Source: an uncultured Flavobacteriales bacterium
GTDB lineage: Bacteria > Bacteroidota > Bacteroidia > Flavobacteriales_G > Salibacteraceae
Direction of reading: 5' to 3'
Assembly (NCBI GenBank): GCA_913062955.1
Contig: CAJXZP010000025.1
Coordinates: 1 to 45,840 of the forward strand
Length of the DNA stretch: 45,840 nt
Positions 26,002 to 34,954 of the stretch are shown in pieces. Positions within the stretch are counted from its first letter, which is position 1. Each line of letters starts with the position of its first letter. The position numbers were made by a program, and so were the translations under genes. Below the pieces are notes generated by a model that was given only the letters and a program-made list of their open reading frames with translations, did no database searches and had not been told where the DNA came from.

Positions 26002-26949
26002 CTATCCTTGGTTTATCGCTTTTATTTCGTTATAAATATTTTGAGTGAAAGGGGTCTTAATTTTTAAGTCAGATCCGTATTTCAAAATAGCCCCCGCAAA
26101 TAATTCTAATTCGTTTTGTTCTTTTCCATTATTCACATCTAATTGTAAGGATGTAGGTGTTTTTGGAGGGAAGGTGGATGCTTTGGAAAAGGAAATATTG
26201 ATAATGTGATCTCCTAAACGAATAGATTTCCCCTTGGCAATTTGGTGAATTTCGGTCATTATTTCGGTGGCTTCTTTGCGTTGAAACTCATCGGAACAAA
26301 CCTTGCCAATAGAAGAGTTGTGCTTGGCTGTTACTAAACCAAAACTGGCAATGAAAATAAATTTGGTCCAAATATCTACCATCGAGTTTTCCTTAAATTC
26401 AAAATCAATGGCACTCTGTTTTATTATTTGAGTGACCCAAGTAATGTCGGAAGCTGGATTTTCTGGATCTTTACCAAAAATTAGTTTACCCGCTTTTCCG
26501 GTATGCTCAACAATACCTTTTTCTTTGATATGTGATGCCACATAAACACAAGAAGGGAGAATGATGTTGTTTGGTAATTTGGTTCGGATTCGGTCGTAAA
26601 TATTCGCTCCATTCATCATAGGGAATAGGATGGTATTGGGAGTGATAACCTCGGATAATTGGGTACAGACATTTTCTAAATCATACTCTTTAACACAAAT
26701 GAAAATTAAATCTGGATGTGTTATTTCTGAAATGTTCTGAAGTAGGGAATCCGGAACTGTGGTAGCTGATTCATGATCTGGGGAAAGTAATGTCAATCCC
26801 GTATTTTTAACGGTTTCAAACGTTTTTCCTCTGGCAACAAACGTTACCCTATGTGATTTGTTGTTTTCATTATTTTTGTTGATTTTAAATCCAAAGTATC
26901 CTCCTACTCCGCCAAGTCCAATGACGATTATGTTTTTTGTATTCCTCAT
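26002..26949 (-). CDS. Ketopantoate reductase family protein (ApbA/PanE-like)
   Basis: The 315 residues contain the Rossmann dinucleotide motif IIVIGLGGVGGYFGFKI (about 7-23). TVFARG-type VTFVARGKTFETVKNTGL (about 34-51) and a conserved FICVKEYDLENVCTQL with MMNGANIYDRIRTKLP (about 90-125) follow. The C-terminal helical domain has the catalytic-Lys-type segment MVDIWTKFIFIASFGL (about 188-203) and ends with TPFTQNIYNEI. PanE makes pantoate for coenzyme A using NADPH. However, many paralogues in this family act on other 2-keto or amino substrates, and no other CoA biosynthesis gene is nearby, so I do not assign a symbol. It is followed upstream by a Crp/Fnr regulator 63 bases away. Confidence 0.87.
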   Translation of the reverse strand: MRNTKNIIVIGLGGVGGYFGFKINKNNENNKSHRVTFVARGKTFETVKNTGLTLLSPDHESATTVPDSLLQNISEITHPDLIFICVKEYDLENVCTQLSEVITPNTILFPMMNGANIYDRIRTKLPNNIILPSCVYVASHIKEKGIVEHTGKAGKLIFGKDPENPASDITWVTQIIKQSAIDFEFKENSMVDIWTKFIFIASFGLVTAKHNSSIGKVCSDEFQRKEATEIMTEIHQIAKGKSIRLGDHIINISFSKASTFPPKTPTSLQLDVNNGKEQNELELFAGAILKYGSDLKIKTPFTQNIYNEIKAINQG

Positions 26950-27012
26950 TTATTTTATTTCTGCAAAGTTCGAATTAGATGCGCATAGAAACACTTGATA
27001 AATGACAAGAAA

Positions 27013-27594
27013 TTACATCTTGCTCGTTTCTTTCCGTATTCTACTTAGGGTGCTATCGGTAATTCCTAAATAGGAAGCAATAATTTTGAGCGACACGTTT
27101 TGAAAAATATCAGGTTTTTGTTTTAGTAAATTGAGATATCTAGTTTCTGCTTTTTGGCTAGCCATTTCAATGACTCTATCGTTTAATTTATCATAGTTAA
27201 TCACCAATAGAAGCCGGCTGAACTCTCTAAACTCTGGAATGGTATGGAAGTTGGATTGAACATTTGTGAGTCCCGTTTTCCAATATTTACAGTTCGTTAA
27301 GGTTTGAAAAGTTTCTTTAGTTGGGTGCTGTTTAAAAAAGGATAAAAAGTCGTTTACAAAACAGGGGGCAACATAAATTTGAGTGGTGACCTCCTCATTT
27401 TCTTCATTGAGGATAAAAGAACGCATGTATCCTTTTTCTAAAAAATAGGTTTCGGTACTAATGGTGTTTGCTTCTAGTAAACACGCATTTTTGGGTAACT
27501 CAAAATAGTGGAATGCGAGGGTTATTTTTTCTACCGTACCTTTTTCAATTGGAAATAGCGAATGAAAATAATGGTTTAATATGGTTTTATCCAT
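27013..27594 (-). CDS. Crp/Fnr-family transcriptional regulator
   Basis: The 193-residue protein (ATG at 27594; the longer frame would begin with TTG) has a cyclic-nucleotide-binding-like beta-barrel. Segments include LPKNACLLEANTISTETYFL (about 34-53) and EKGYMRSFILNEENEEVTTQ (about 54-73). The C-terminal winged helix contains NVSLKIIASYLGITDSTLSR (about 168-187). Residues for cAMP binding are not preserved, as in many Bacteroidota homologues. It is 63 bases upstream of the PanE-like gene on the same strand and may control it. Confidence 0.87.
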   Translation of the reverse strand: MDKTILNHYFHSLFPIEKGTVEKITLAFHYFELPKNACLLEANTISTETYFLEKGYMRSFILNEENEEVTTQIYVAPCFVNDFLSFFKQHPTKETFQTLTNCKYWKTGLTNVQSNFHTIPEFREFSRLLLVINYDKLNDRVIEMASQKAETRYLNLLKQKPDIFQNVSLKIIASYLGITDSTLSRIRKETSKM

Positions 27595-27749
27595 GGCTTG
27601 ATGTGTCAAATTCGGGAATGCACAAAGTTACATAGATTAAATTTATTACTAGAAATTCAGTGTAGGATTGAAAATTAATTAGAGATAACTCGTACTATTT
27701 TCGGCATGTGAATCAACTAGTAGTGGCGTACTGATAAACGTTGGTCGTT

Positions 27750-28310
27750 TTATACTCGATCTAGTTTTACATGTGGTTTTGGCGGGAGTTCAATCCTTAT
27801 TGGGGTTCCAGATTCTACTTCACCACCTTCTAAAACGATTCCCATGATTCCCGCTTTTCGAATCAAATTTCCTTCTGGGTCCGTATCTAAAACGGCTTTC
27901 ATTAATCCCGGTTTTATTAAATCGAGTTGATGGCAGGGGTTTCTAAGTCCTGTGATCTTAATTTTTACCTTGGGACCAATACTTAATATAGCATCCTTTG
28001 GGAGATCCAGTAAATTAATTCCGGTAGTGGTAATGTTTTCGCCAATTTGTCCAGCCTTAATTTGAAACCCTTTGCTCTTTAATTCCTCAAATAGTTCGGA
28101 ATGAATTAAATGGACCTGTCTTAAATTGGGTTGATTTGGGTCTTTGGCCACTCGAGATCGATGTTTCACATTCTTTCCCATATGTGCGTCCCCTTCCACT
28201 CCCAATCCTTTTAATAATGAAATTTGGGGGCAGTTTTCTTTACGGAAAGAATGGGTTTTGCTTTTGCTAACTGATTTAACGAAACCCCGGTTGACTTGCT
28301 TTTGGTCCAT
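27750..28310 (-). CDS. MOSC-domain protein
   Basis: The 186-residue protein contains the MOSC pattern: GLGVEGDAHMGKNVKHRSRV (about 34-53), RQVHLIHSELFEELK (about 62-76), AGQIGENITTTGINLLDLPK (about 82-101), and the conserved Cys in ITGLRNPCHQLDLIKPG (about 113-129). MOSC domains occur in molybdenum-cofactor sulfurases and sulfur-carrier enzymes; stand-alone forms are often YiiM-like reductases for N-hydroxylated compounds. It is 38 bases after the M43 protease gene. Confidence 0.9.
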   Translation of the reverse strand: MDQKQVNRGFVKSVSKSKTHSFRKENCPQISLLKGLGVEGDAHMGKNVKHRSRVAKDPNQPNLRQVHLIHSELFEELKSKGFQIKAGQIGENITTTGINLLDLPKDAILSIGPKVKIKITGLRNPCHQLDLIKPGLMKAVLDTDPEGNLIRKAGIMGIVLEGGEVESGTPIRIELPPKPHVKLDRV

Positions 28311-28348
28311 ATTTATTGATTTTGGTCAGGAGTGTAATTGGCGGTTGA

Positions 28349-29263
28349 TTAATGCGATGAATTGAGGAATAATTGCCTTCGGAGTCCTCCGGGTTGGAAA
28401 AGAGCGTGCATTCTTTCTTTTTGACCTGTAGTGAACATATACATGGCATCGTCTGCTACGTAATCCATAAAATTCATAAACATATCGTGGCTTCCACAAG
28501 ATTCTTGAGGATGGGTCGGATGTCCGGTGTAGGATCCATATTGTGTGGGCGTATCCTCTACTAAATCCGATGAATTACAATTTTTTTCTCCTGCATAAAT
28601 ATGTCTCAGGTTTAACCAATGCCCAATTTCATGGGTGGCCGTTCGCCCATACTCATGATTTAAGGCGAGTGGTTCTAAGGTGCCAAATACTCTGGGTTCT
28701 ATTACTACGCCATCAATTCTAGGATCCGATCCCGGAGGATTGGCATAGCCAGGAAGTGTTAACTCCCCCAAACGATTAGAGTAGTCGGCTATCCAGATAT
28801 TTAGGTATTTATCGCTAGGCCAGGCATCCTGGCCACCTTTTTCTGTAAAATATAACCGGAGGTCTTCAATGGCTGTTGTTCCAGTTAAATCTTGTCCATC
28901 TATACCCGTTAAATTGCTTTCGGTCCGGATAATCCCCGTGGTTGCATTGCCATTGGGGTCAATAGTCGCTAACGAAAATTCAATCCCAACATCTGCGACA
29001 AGGTTAAAAAACTCAGCCGGTGTATTTAAATGGTCCGGATTCTTTTTTCTAAAATCCAGGTTGAGCACTTCGATTTGGGATCGAATTTTTTGATCACTAA
29101 TCGTAAAAGGGTCTGGGGAGTAATTAATTACATGGACCACTACAGGAATAGTTAGGATTTCTTTTGGTCTATCTTCATCAGGAGTTGTTTTTTCCTTACC
29201 ACAAGAATAAAGACAGAAAGTGAAATGAATCAAAATGATCCGAATAATAATTTGTACTTTCAT
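28349..29263 (-). CDS. M43-family zinc metalloprotease lipoprotein
   Basis: The signal peptide ends in a lipobox (LYSCGKEK, Cys about residue 21), so this 304-residue protease should be anchored in the envelope. The zinc site is HEIGHWLNLRH (about residues 212-222, HExxHxxxxxH of metzincins). The Met-turn NFMDYVADDAMYMFT (about 265-280) follows a Cys-containing loop typical of pappalysin-like M43 enzymes. DGVVIEPRVFG precedes the site. It lacks a T9SS C-terminal signal, unlike its cargo neighbours. Confidence 0.9.
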   Translation of the reverse strand: MKVQIIIRIILIHFTFCLYSCGKEKTTPDEDRPKEILTIPVVVHVINYSPDPFTISDQKIRSQIEVLNLDFRKKNPDHLNTPAEFFNLVADVGIEFSLATIDPNGNATTGIIRTESNLTGIDGQDLTGTTAIEDLRLYFTEKGGQDAWPSDKYLNIWIADYSNRLGELTLPGYANPPGSDPRIDGVVIEPRVFGTLEPLALNHEYGRTATHEIGHWLNLRHIYAGEKNCNSSDLVEDTPTQYGSYTGHPTHPQESCGSHDMFMNFMDYVADDAMYMFTTGQKERMHALFQPGGLRRQLFLNSSH

Positions 29264-29343
29264 ATGGAGGAAGCGAAAATAATAACGATTAGGACGGGAA
29301 TCAAAAAAAACCTTGTTTGGGGTTTATCTCATGTTTGCGGATT

Positions 29344-29874
29344 TCATTTACGCCAATCTGTTTGTAGTAACCCATAAATAATATCGTCAACCCATATTCC
29401 ATCAATGAATAAACTCTTTTTGAAATGGGCTTCTTTTCTGAAATTTAAACGTTCCAATAAACGAATAGAATCTATGTTTTTAGGGTCTACTGATGCCGTT
29501 ATTCTATGCTTATTTAAAGTGTTAAATAAATATTCAATGGTTATTTTCATGGCTTCCGTTGCAAGTCCTTTACCGTGATGTGTTTTGGATAATGTACCCC
29601 CCAATTCACATTGAAAACCGTCATCTCCTATAAAGTGGATACCAATATCACCAATGAGGGTATTGGAAACTTTATCTAGGATGACTAATTGGAACCAGGA
29701 CTCGGGTAAATTAAATTTGGAGGGGTTTTTTGCAATGAATTCATCTACCTCCGTTATTGTTTTTGGAATAAACCCTTGGTATTTATTGGTTTCCGAATCG
29801 GATCTATACCTAAACACGTTTTCATTATCATTTGCGGAAATAGGTCTTAAATGTAATCTTTCTGATTCAATCAT
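29344..29874 (-). CDS. GNAT-family N-acetyltransferase (RimJ/RimL type)
   Basis: The 176 residues start MIESERLHLRPISANDNENV. The core has IGDIGIHFIGDDGFQCELGG (about 77-96), the acetyl-CoA loop SKTHHGKGLATEAMKITIEY (about 98-117), and the RimJ-type HRITASVDPKNIDSIRLLER (about 125-144) followed by LNFRKEAHF. Such enzymes acetylate protein N-termini or small molecules. The target is unknown. It is not closely similar to the GNAT at 17,586 beyond family motifs. Confidence 0.9.
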   Translation of the reverse strand: MIESERLHLRPISANDNENVFRYRSDSETNKYQGFIPKTITEVDEFIAKNPSKFNLPESWFQLVILDKVSNTLIGDIGIHFIGDDGFQCELGGTLSKTHHGKGLATEAMKITIEYLFNTLNKHRITASVDPKNIDSIRLLERLNFRKEAHFKKSLFIDGIWVDDIIYGLLQTDWRK

Positions 29875-29944
29875 GTTTTTGTTTGCTGTACTCCCAAATA
29901 TGTAATAAAATTTGGAGGGATGAATCCCCGTATGGATAAGACGT

Positions 29945-31279
29945 CTATTCTATTATTAATTTTTTAGTGTGCGTTTTATTTTTACTCTGAATAGTCAAGA
30001 AATAAATTTGAGGTGGCAAATTTAATTCTAAATGATTCGTTCCTTTATGAAGATCAATATTTTTCAGTGCAATTTGCCCTACGCTATTGTAGAAGGTTAG
30101 CTTCCCCGGACTAGGAGTGAAAATTGAAACCTTATTTGATGCGGGGTTTGGATATAATTCAATTAAGTTATCGTCTTCAGATTCCGTGATGGATACTGGC
30201 GTTGAATTGTTTAATTGAATGGACAAATTGGACGACCAAATGGCATCAAATTTCCCATCATTATTCATGTCATCCGAATGAAGAACAGTTATAGAAAATG
30301 GCGTGCCTGGATGAATAACGGTAGCGGTGTCAAAGTTACCGGAGCCATTATTGGTGTAGCGTACAAAGTTGAAATCTTTAGGTAGGATGATATCCAGATC
30401 GCCATCTTTATCAAAATCCTTAATAGAGGCTCCATACCTCGTGTTCGGTGGATTTGTATCTATCATTTGAAGGTTGGAGAAATAACCATTCCCGTCATTT
30501 TTCATCCACCGTATGCCCATATTTTCGTTAGCCGCACTAAATAGATCAAAATCTCCGTCCATATCCAAATCAACTAGTTCTAAAAAAATGTTGCCAGAAC
30601 TTGGGATTGTACTTAATCTTGCGGAATCATAATGGATGAGTCCGTTGGTGTTTTTGTAAACCGAAATATTGAGCCCTCCCGTAAGGATGTCTTTAAATCC
30701 ATCTCCATCAATATCGTTAATGGTCAGATCAAAAAAGTCCTCTATTGGGCCAGCTATGGTTTGTGAAGTGAAGTTTGACAATCCATCATTGTAGTAAATT
30801 TTCAGGGTGCTCTGCGCCACAACTATAATATCCAAATCTGAGTCGTTATCTATATCTGCTGTTTGAATATCACTATCAAAAAATACGAGGGTATCTATAG
30901 TAGTTGCTGTAAAATGGGTCTGATTATTAGTGTAAAGAATGACGGTGTTTAAGTCATCCCCTATACTGACAAGGTCTTTCCATCCATCCTTATTGAAATC
31001 TCCGGAGGCAATTTTTGTAAAGTGGGTAAATCCAGTGGAGATAATAGTTTCAGGTCCAAATAGGGAGTTGCCCAGGTTTAGATAGTAGGAGATAATACTG
31101 GCACTAAATTTTCGGGTAACGATAATGTCCTTTAAATTGTCATTATTGATATCCGCAGTAATAATATTGGTGATTTGGGTAGTATTTGTATCAATTAGAG
31201 TTGGGCTTGAAAACTGGCCCAAAACAGGTGATAGGATCAAGGTTTTTAATACCGCAATGGTGAAAATTACTTTGTTCAT
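29945..31279 (-). CDS. FG-GAP/VCBS-repeat secreted protein with T9SS sorting domain
   Basis: From ATG 31279 (MNKVIFTIAVLKTLI; the longer frame begins with TTG) the protein has about 444 residues. It carries a signal peptide (…LSPVLGQ), about seven FG-GAP repeats of the type DINNDNLKDIIVTR, DFNKDGWKDLVSIG, and DIDGDGFKDILTGG, and a C-terminal T9SS type A signal (LYPNPASNKVSIFTPSPG … KTHTKKLIIE). It is a paralogue of the gene at 33,445. Unlike that gene it lacks the 30-bp upstream element; a 19-bp inverted repeat precedes it. Likely a secreted or surface calcium-binding propeller. Confidence 0.9.
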   Translation of the reverse strand: MNKVIFTIAVLKTLILSPVLGQFSSPTLIDTNTTQITNIITADINNDNLKDIIVTRKFSASIISYYLNLGNSLFGPETIISTGFTHFTKIASGDFNKDGWKDLVSIGDDLNTVILYTNNQTHFTATTIDTLVFFDSDIQTADIDNDSDLDIIVVAQSTLKIYYNDGLSNFTSQTIAGPIEDFFDLTINDIDGDGFKDILTGGLNISVYKNTNGLIHYDSARLSTIPSSGNIFLELVDLDMDGDFDLFSAANENMGIRWMKNDGNGYFSNLQMIDTNPPNTRYGASIKDFDKDGDLDIILPKDFNFVRYTNNGSGNFDTATVIHPGTPFSITVLHSDDMNNDGKFDAIWSSNLSIQLNNSTPVSITESEDDNLIELYPNPASNKVSIFTPSPGKLTFYNSVGQIALKNIDLHKGTNHLELNLPPQIYFLTIQSKNKTHTKKLIIE

Positions 31280-31298
31280 AGTGTTTGTTTTAATCAAA

Positions 31299-31342
31299 TA
31301 CCCCCTTCCATAAGGAAATTAGATTCCTTATGGAAGGGGGTA
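31299..31342. terminator. 19-bp perfect inverted repeat between T9SS cargo genes
   Basis: Left arm 31299-31317 (TACCCCCTTCCATAAGGAA) and right arm 31324-31342 are perfectly complementary around the loop ATTAGA. It lies after the stop of the gene at 31,396 and 19 bases before the next start (31,279), on the minus strand. It may terminate the first gene, or sit in the leader of the second. No strong T run follows. Confidence 0.65.
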
Positions 31343-31395
31343 GGGGTGAATTCATTATTTAAATGAGTACAGAATATTTCTTGTTTTTACGATCT

Positions 31396-33006
31396 TTAAT
31401 GATCTGAAATAATGACTTTTTGTGAACGTAATCCAGACGGGAGTGAAATATGAAAGATATACGCCCCGTTTGCTAAATGGCTAACATTTATTTTTGTGTC
31501 TGGGCTAGTGGCCGAGTATACCAATTTCCCGGTGAGGTCCATTATCTTAATTTCCTGAATCTCTTCCTGTGTGTCGATTTGTACAAACTCCGTGGCTGGA
31601 TTTGGATGGAGGTTAAACAGCATTGGTGCCCTGTTATTTACCGCAAGAGGATCTTGATTTAGTCTCCAAATTTCAATTCCATTAATGCCATCATCGGCAG
31701 TAAAATAGAGGTCGTTATTGAAAAGGGTGAAATCCAAAGGGTTGGAATCTCCATTCGGATGAATATCTGCTACTTGGGTGGGTGGGTTAATTCCATCGTA
31801 TAGCCATAGCTCATTTCCAGATTGTCCATCATTTGCGCTGAAGTAAAACTTATTTTCAAAGGATACATTCTGATCAAATTTTGAGGCCGTTGACAAACTA
31901 AAGGAAGATGCTGTACCTGGATTTAAATCTGCAACCAATTGGGGTTTATGGATGCCATCGCACTCCCATAATTCGGTTCCCGTAGCCGAATCGGTACGGA
32001 TAAACATTATTTTATTATTTGAAACCACCCCGTTATTTATGAGGGTATCCGACAATATTTGTTCTTTATGGATATCATCATAGGTATACATATGGTTTTG
32101 AAAATTGGAATCCGTGGCAACTAGTATCAATGTGTTGTTTACCTCATAAAATCGGTGGATGGAACGATAGTTGGAGGTATTAGAAACCAGAACGGGCGCA
32201 TGTATGCCATCAAACTTGTACAGCCCCATTTCGTTTGGGGTGCCTGTACTTGCCGCAAAATATAAGTTGTTGTTATAAACTATGAAACGAGGTGTAGGTG
32301 TAAAACTAGTCGAATTCGGTAATCCGTTTAAGGGCCCTGGAGCGATATCGGTTTCTAACGTAACGGTAGTCCCATCATAACTAAATAGTTCGAAACCAAA
32401 ATTATGATTGATTGCCGTGAAATACAATACACCATTCCATTCTATAAAATCATCAGGTAAAGAAGAAGTTGAATTGGGGTTTATATCCACTAGGATTTTT
32501 AAAAAATTACCGACCCCATCGTAGAAATAAGGTTCTGCACCAAAATTTGACAGATGGTCATGATGTCCAACAATGATTTTATCATCGTACGAGGTTAAAC
32601 GATTGCTTGGGGGTAATTTAAATGCGTGGTTTGACCCCTGTACTAAAATTTGCGTGATTGTGTTGTGATCGTATTTAAAAAGTTCTACGTTATTTTGGCC
32701 AGGTGCGGGATTGGCTATGGAGGCTAGGAAATAAATTTGCCCATTGGCTTCGGCAAATCCTCGGGGGAACGAAGAGGGAGCTCCAGTTCTAATTTCACCT
32801 AATAAAATGACGTTTCCTGCGGAATCTAATTGGTAGGGTTCATTGCCTGTTGCCGGAGTGCTGGCTCCAAAGTATAAATGATCTCCAAGAGCTGTTAATG
32901 TAAAAGGGGAACTTGAGCCACTTGTATTAATATCCGTTACTCTTGTCTGCCCAAATGCATTGCTCAGTCCTAGTCCTAATCCCAGAATTACTAAAATGTT
33001 TTTCAT
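31396..33006 (-). CDS. ELWxxD-repeat secreted protein with T9SS sorting domain
   Basis: The 536-residue protein has a signal peptide (MKNILVILGLGLGLSNAFGQ). A beta-propeller-like body follows with repeats of the ELWxxDG type: NEPYQLDSAGN, FELFSYDGTTV, TELWECDGIHKPQLVADL and NELWLYDGINPPTQVADI. Each is spaced with YF.A / LYFTA strands. The C-terminal T9SS domain starts HPNPATEFVQIDTQEEIQEI and ends RSQKVIISDH. Expected location: outer surface or medium. The internally deleted relic at 18,661 is its paralogue. Its promoter region carries element copy 2. Confidence 0.9.
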   Translation of the reverse strand: MKNILVILGLGLGLSNAFGQTRVTDINTSGSSSPFTLTALGDHLYFGASTPATGNEPYQLDSAGNVILLGEIRTGAPSSFPRGFAEANGQIYFLASIANPAPGQNNVELFKYDHNTITQILVQGSNHAFKLPPSNRLTSYDDKIIVGHHDHLSNFGAEPYFYDGVGNFLKILVDINPNSTSSLPDDFIEWNGVLYFTAINHNFGFELFSYDGTTVTLETDIAPGPLNGLPNSTSFTPTPRFIVYNNNLYFAASTGTPNEMGLYKFDGIHAPVLVSNTSNYRSIHRFYEVNNTLILVATDSNFQNHMYTYDDIHKEQILSDTLINNGVVSNNKIMFIRTDSATGTELWECDGIHKPQLVADLNPGTASSFSLSTASKFDQNVSFENKFYFSANDGQSGNELWLYDGINPPTQVADIHPNGDSNPLDFTLFNNDLYFTADDGINGIEIWRLNQDPLAVNNRAPMLFNLHPNPATEFVQIDTQEEIQEIKIMDLTGKLVYSATSPDTKINVSHLANGAYIFHISLPSGLRSQKVIISDH

Positions 33007-33064
33007 TTGAAATGGTTTTAAATTAATATGCCATACAAAAGAACCATGGATCTAGCTGATGCAA

Positions 33065-33104
33065 CAAAAATAGGGGTGTGCAAAAGGTGTCAATTTATTA
33101 AGTG
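33065..33104 (-). promoter_or_regulatory. Shared upstream element, copy 2
   Basis: The 30-bp core is 33075-33104, 69 bases upstream of the start at 33006, with two base differences from copies 1 and 3. On the minus strand TTG (33093-33091) is followed after 18 bases by a perfect -7 box TATTTTTG (33072-33065), making this the best promoter of the three. The remaining gap to 33,444 has only the hairpin at 33,375. Confidence 0.65.
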
Positions 33105-33374
33105 TTATTAAATCAACGAGTTAGAGTGGTAGGTTTTGCGTTGTTTTTTGTTTTCGTTCCTGTTTTTATGGTGAGATTTATCTTGTTTGGTCGTGAACTT
33201 ATATTCTAGTTGAATCCGAAAATGGCCAATACATCCGGGTTTGGAGAAAGGGATGAGTTTTGGTCTTGGGTAGAATATGCCAAAAAATCATTTGTTTTTC
33301 TGTTCGTTTAGTGAAATTGAAACTTAATAATGTTAGGGCACTCTTGTTTTAATGGTGGGAGATACTCCTAATAT

Positions 33375-33407
33375 AAAAGGCCCTTAACCATAGATTAAAG
33401 GCCTTTT
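33375..33407. terminator. Terminator hairpin after the FG-GAP gene
   Basis: Arms AAAAGGCCCTTAA (33375-33387) and TTAAAGGCCTTTT (33395-33407) pair with one mismatch; a T-rich run follows on the plus strand and T's end the stem on the minus strand. It is 38 bases after the stop of the gene at 33,445. Confidence 0.7.
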
Positions 33408-33444
33408 ATTTTTTTATTCAATAAGGATTGATGGTCTCAATTTT

Positions 33445-34806
33445 TTATTGGATCGATATCAATTTACGCCATAATTTGGTGGTGGAATTAGATTGTACGG
33501 TAAAATAATAGAGTTGAGGAGATAAACTAAACTCAAAATTATTTTCGCCTTTGATAAGTGTAATATCACTCAGCACCACCTGGCCTAACGTATTGTAAAC
33601 AGTAAGTGTTCCAGGTTGTTGAATGCGAATAGACACCCGGTTTGATGCCGGGTTAGGGAATATTTTTATTTCATTTTCATGATGGATGTTTTTAAGGCCT
33701 AACGGGCTTTCATTCTTAATATATCCAAAATCATAGGTGTTCGTTGTGGTAACTAGTCCAAGCCAAATAATATCATTATCCCCGTCATTGTCTACATCGG
33801 CTGAAGAAATAATTCTATATTTATAAGTGCTATCTATTAAAATAGGAGTTCCAAATGAACCCGATTCGTCATTCTCTTTCCAAAGTGCCTTAAAATTATC
33901 CAGGTACAAGATATCTTTATAGCCATTGTTGTTTAAGTCAGAGAATCGGAACTTGGAGTCCGAACCACTTAATACATCACAATTGGGCTCATTGTGACTT
34001 AAAGTAAAAGTTCCAGTACCGTTGTTTTTATAAAACTGTACTTCATTGGTCATATTGGGATGATTACCTATCAAATCCAGGTCACCATCATTATCTATAT
34101 CGGTAGAAGTTAGAAAAGATCTTAGACCATTATCTATGCTTAAAGGAGGATTAAATGAACCGGAGGTATTATTCGTTAAAATGGACAATTCTGATTTGGC
34201 TGTACTTATGATTAAATCTGTAAAACCATTGGTATTGAAGTCGCCAACGATGAGGGAATAAAATTGATTCGTATCTTCAATGATTATGGCAGAAGAAAAT
34301 CCGCCATTTCCATTGTTCTTATAGAGGGTGATTTTTGAATCGCTAATAATGACAATATCTGAATCACCATCATTTTCTACATCGATAAAAAAGGATTTAA
34401 AGCTACCAAGTTCAAGGGTGTTATCAATAATTAGTTCTGTCCAAGATATCCCTCCATTATTGTTTAAAAAAACACTTGCACCACTTGAGTTTCCTGCGTT
34501 GTTTGTCACTAATAGATCCATAAACCCATCTCCATTTACATCTGCTTTATCGAAGTGATAGGGACGGAAAATGGATGAGGTTATATTCTGAGGGCTGCTA
34601 AAACCCGTATCGGTGTTTTCGTACCAAGAGATAATGTTGACATATTCCATCACCACAATATCCATTCGACCGTCATTATTTACATCAAATGTGATCATAT
34701 TTCTAAAAGCAGAATGGAGGTTGCTGTCTATTTTAATCGGAATTCCAAATTGGGAATAACTGCTTGTACTGATTATTAAAAATAGTATGGGTAAAATTTT
34801 TTTCAT
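33445..34806 (-). CDS. FG-GAP/VCBS-repeat secreted protein with T9SS sorting domain
   Basis: From ATG 34806 (MKKILPILFLIISTSSYSQF, a signal peptide) the product has about 453 residues. An upstream frame extension to 34893 would run through the promoter element and is rejected. Repeats include DVNNDGRMDIVVMEY, DVNGDGFMDLLVTN, DFNTNGFTDLIIST and DVDNDGDNDIIWLG. The T9SS domain is IFPNPASNRVSIRIQQPGTL … LWRKLISIQ. It is a paralogue of the gene at 29,945. It follows the TPR/HTH regulator by about 150 bases on the same strand, so regulator and cargo form a plausible unit. Confidence 0.9.
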   Translation of the reverse strand: MKKILPILFLIISTSSYSQFGIPIKIDSNLHSAFRNMITFDVNNDGRMDIVVMEYVNIISWYENTDTGFSSPQNITSSIFRPYHFDKADVNGDGFMDLLVTNNAGNSSGASVFLNNNGGISWTELIIDNTLELGSFKSFFIDVENDGDSDIVIISDSKITLYKNNGNGGFSSAIIIEDTNQFYSLIVGDFNTNGFTDLIISTAKSELSILTNNTSGSFNPPLSIDNGLRSFLTSTDIDNDGDLDLIGNHPNMTNEVQFYKNNGTGTFTLSHNEPNCDVLSGSDSKFRFSDLNNNGYKDILYLDNFKALWKENDESGSFGTPILIDSTYKYRIISSADVDNDGDNDIIWLGLVTTTNTYDFGYIKNESPLGLKNIHHENEIKIFPNPASNRVSIRIQQPGTLTVYNTLGQVVLSDITLIKGENNFEFSLSPQLYYFTVQSNSTTKLWRKLISIQ

Positions 34807-34866
34807 GTCTGTTGTTATATGTTGAAGTGAATAGGCAAATAAAATCAACTTAAATGAAAGTCCATG

Positions 34867-34904
34867 AAAACCAGGGTGTGCAAAAGGTGTCAATTTAATA
34901 AGTG
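34867..34904 (-). promoter_or_regulatory. Shared upstream element, copy 3
   Basis: The 30-bp core 34875-34904 is identical to copy 1 and lies 69 bases upstream of the start at 34806. TTG (34893-34891) is followed 16 bases later by CTGGTTTT in place of a -7 box. It sits between the regulator stop (34955) and the cargo start. Confidence 0.6.
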
Positions 34905-34954
34905 ATAGTAAATCAAAGGGTTAAAAAAATAGGAGGAATGGGTTGTTTTGATGG

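Noticed and set aside
34807-34893. 29-residue extension of the FG-GAP protein
   Set aside because: It reads through the shared 30-bp upstream element and would hide the signal peptide.
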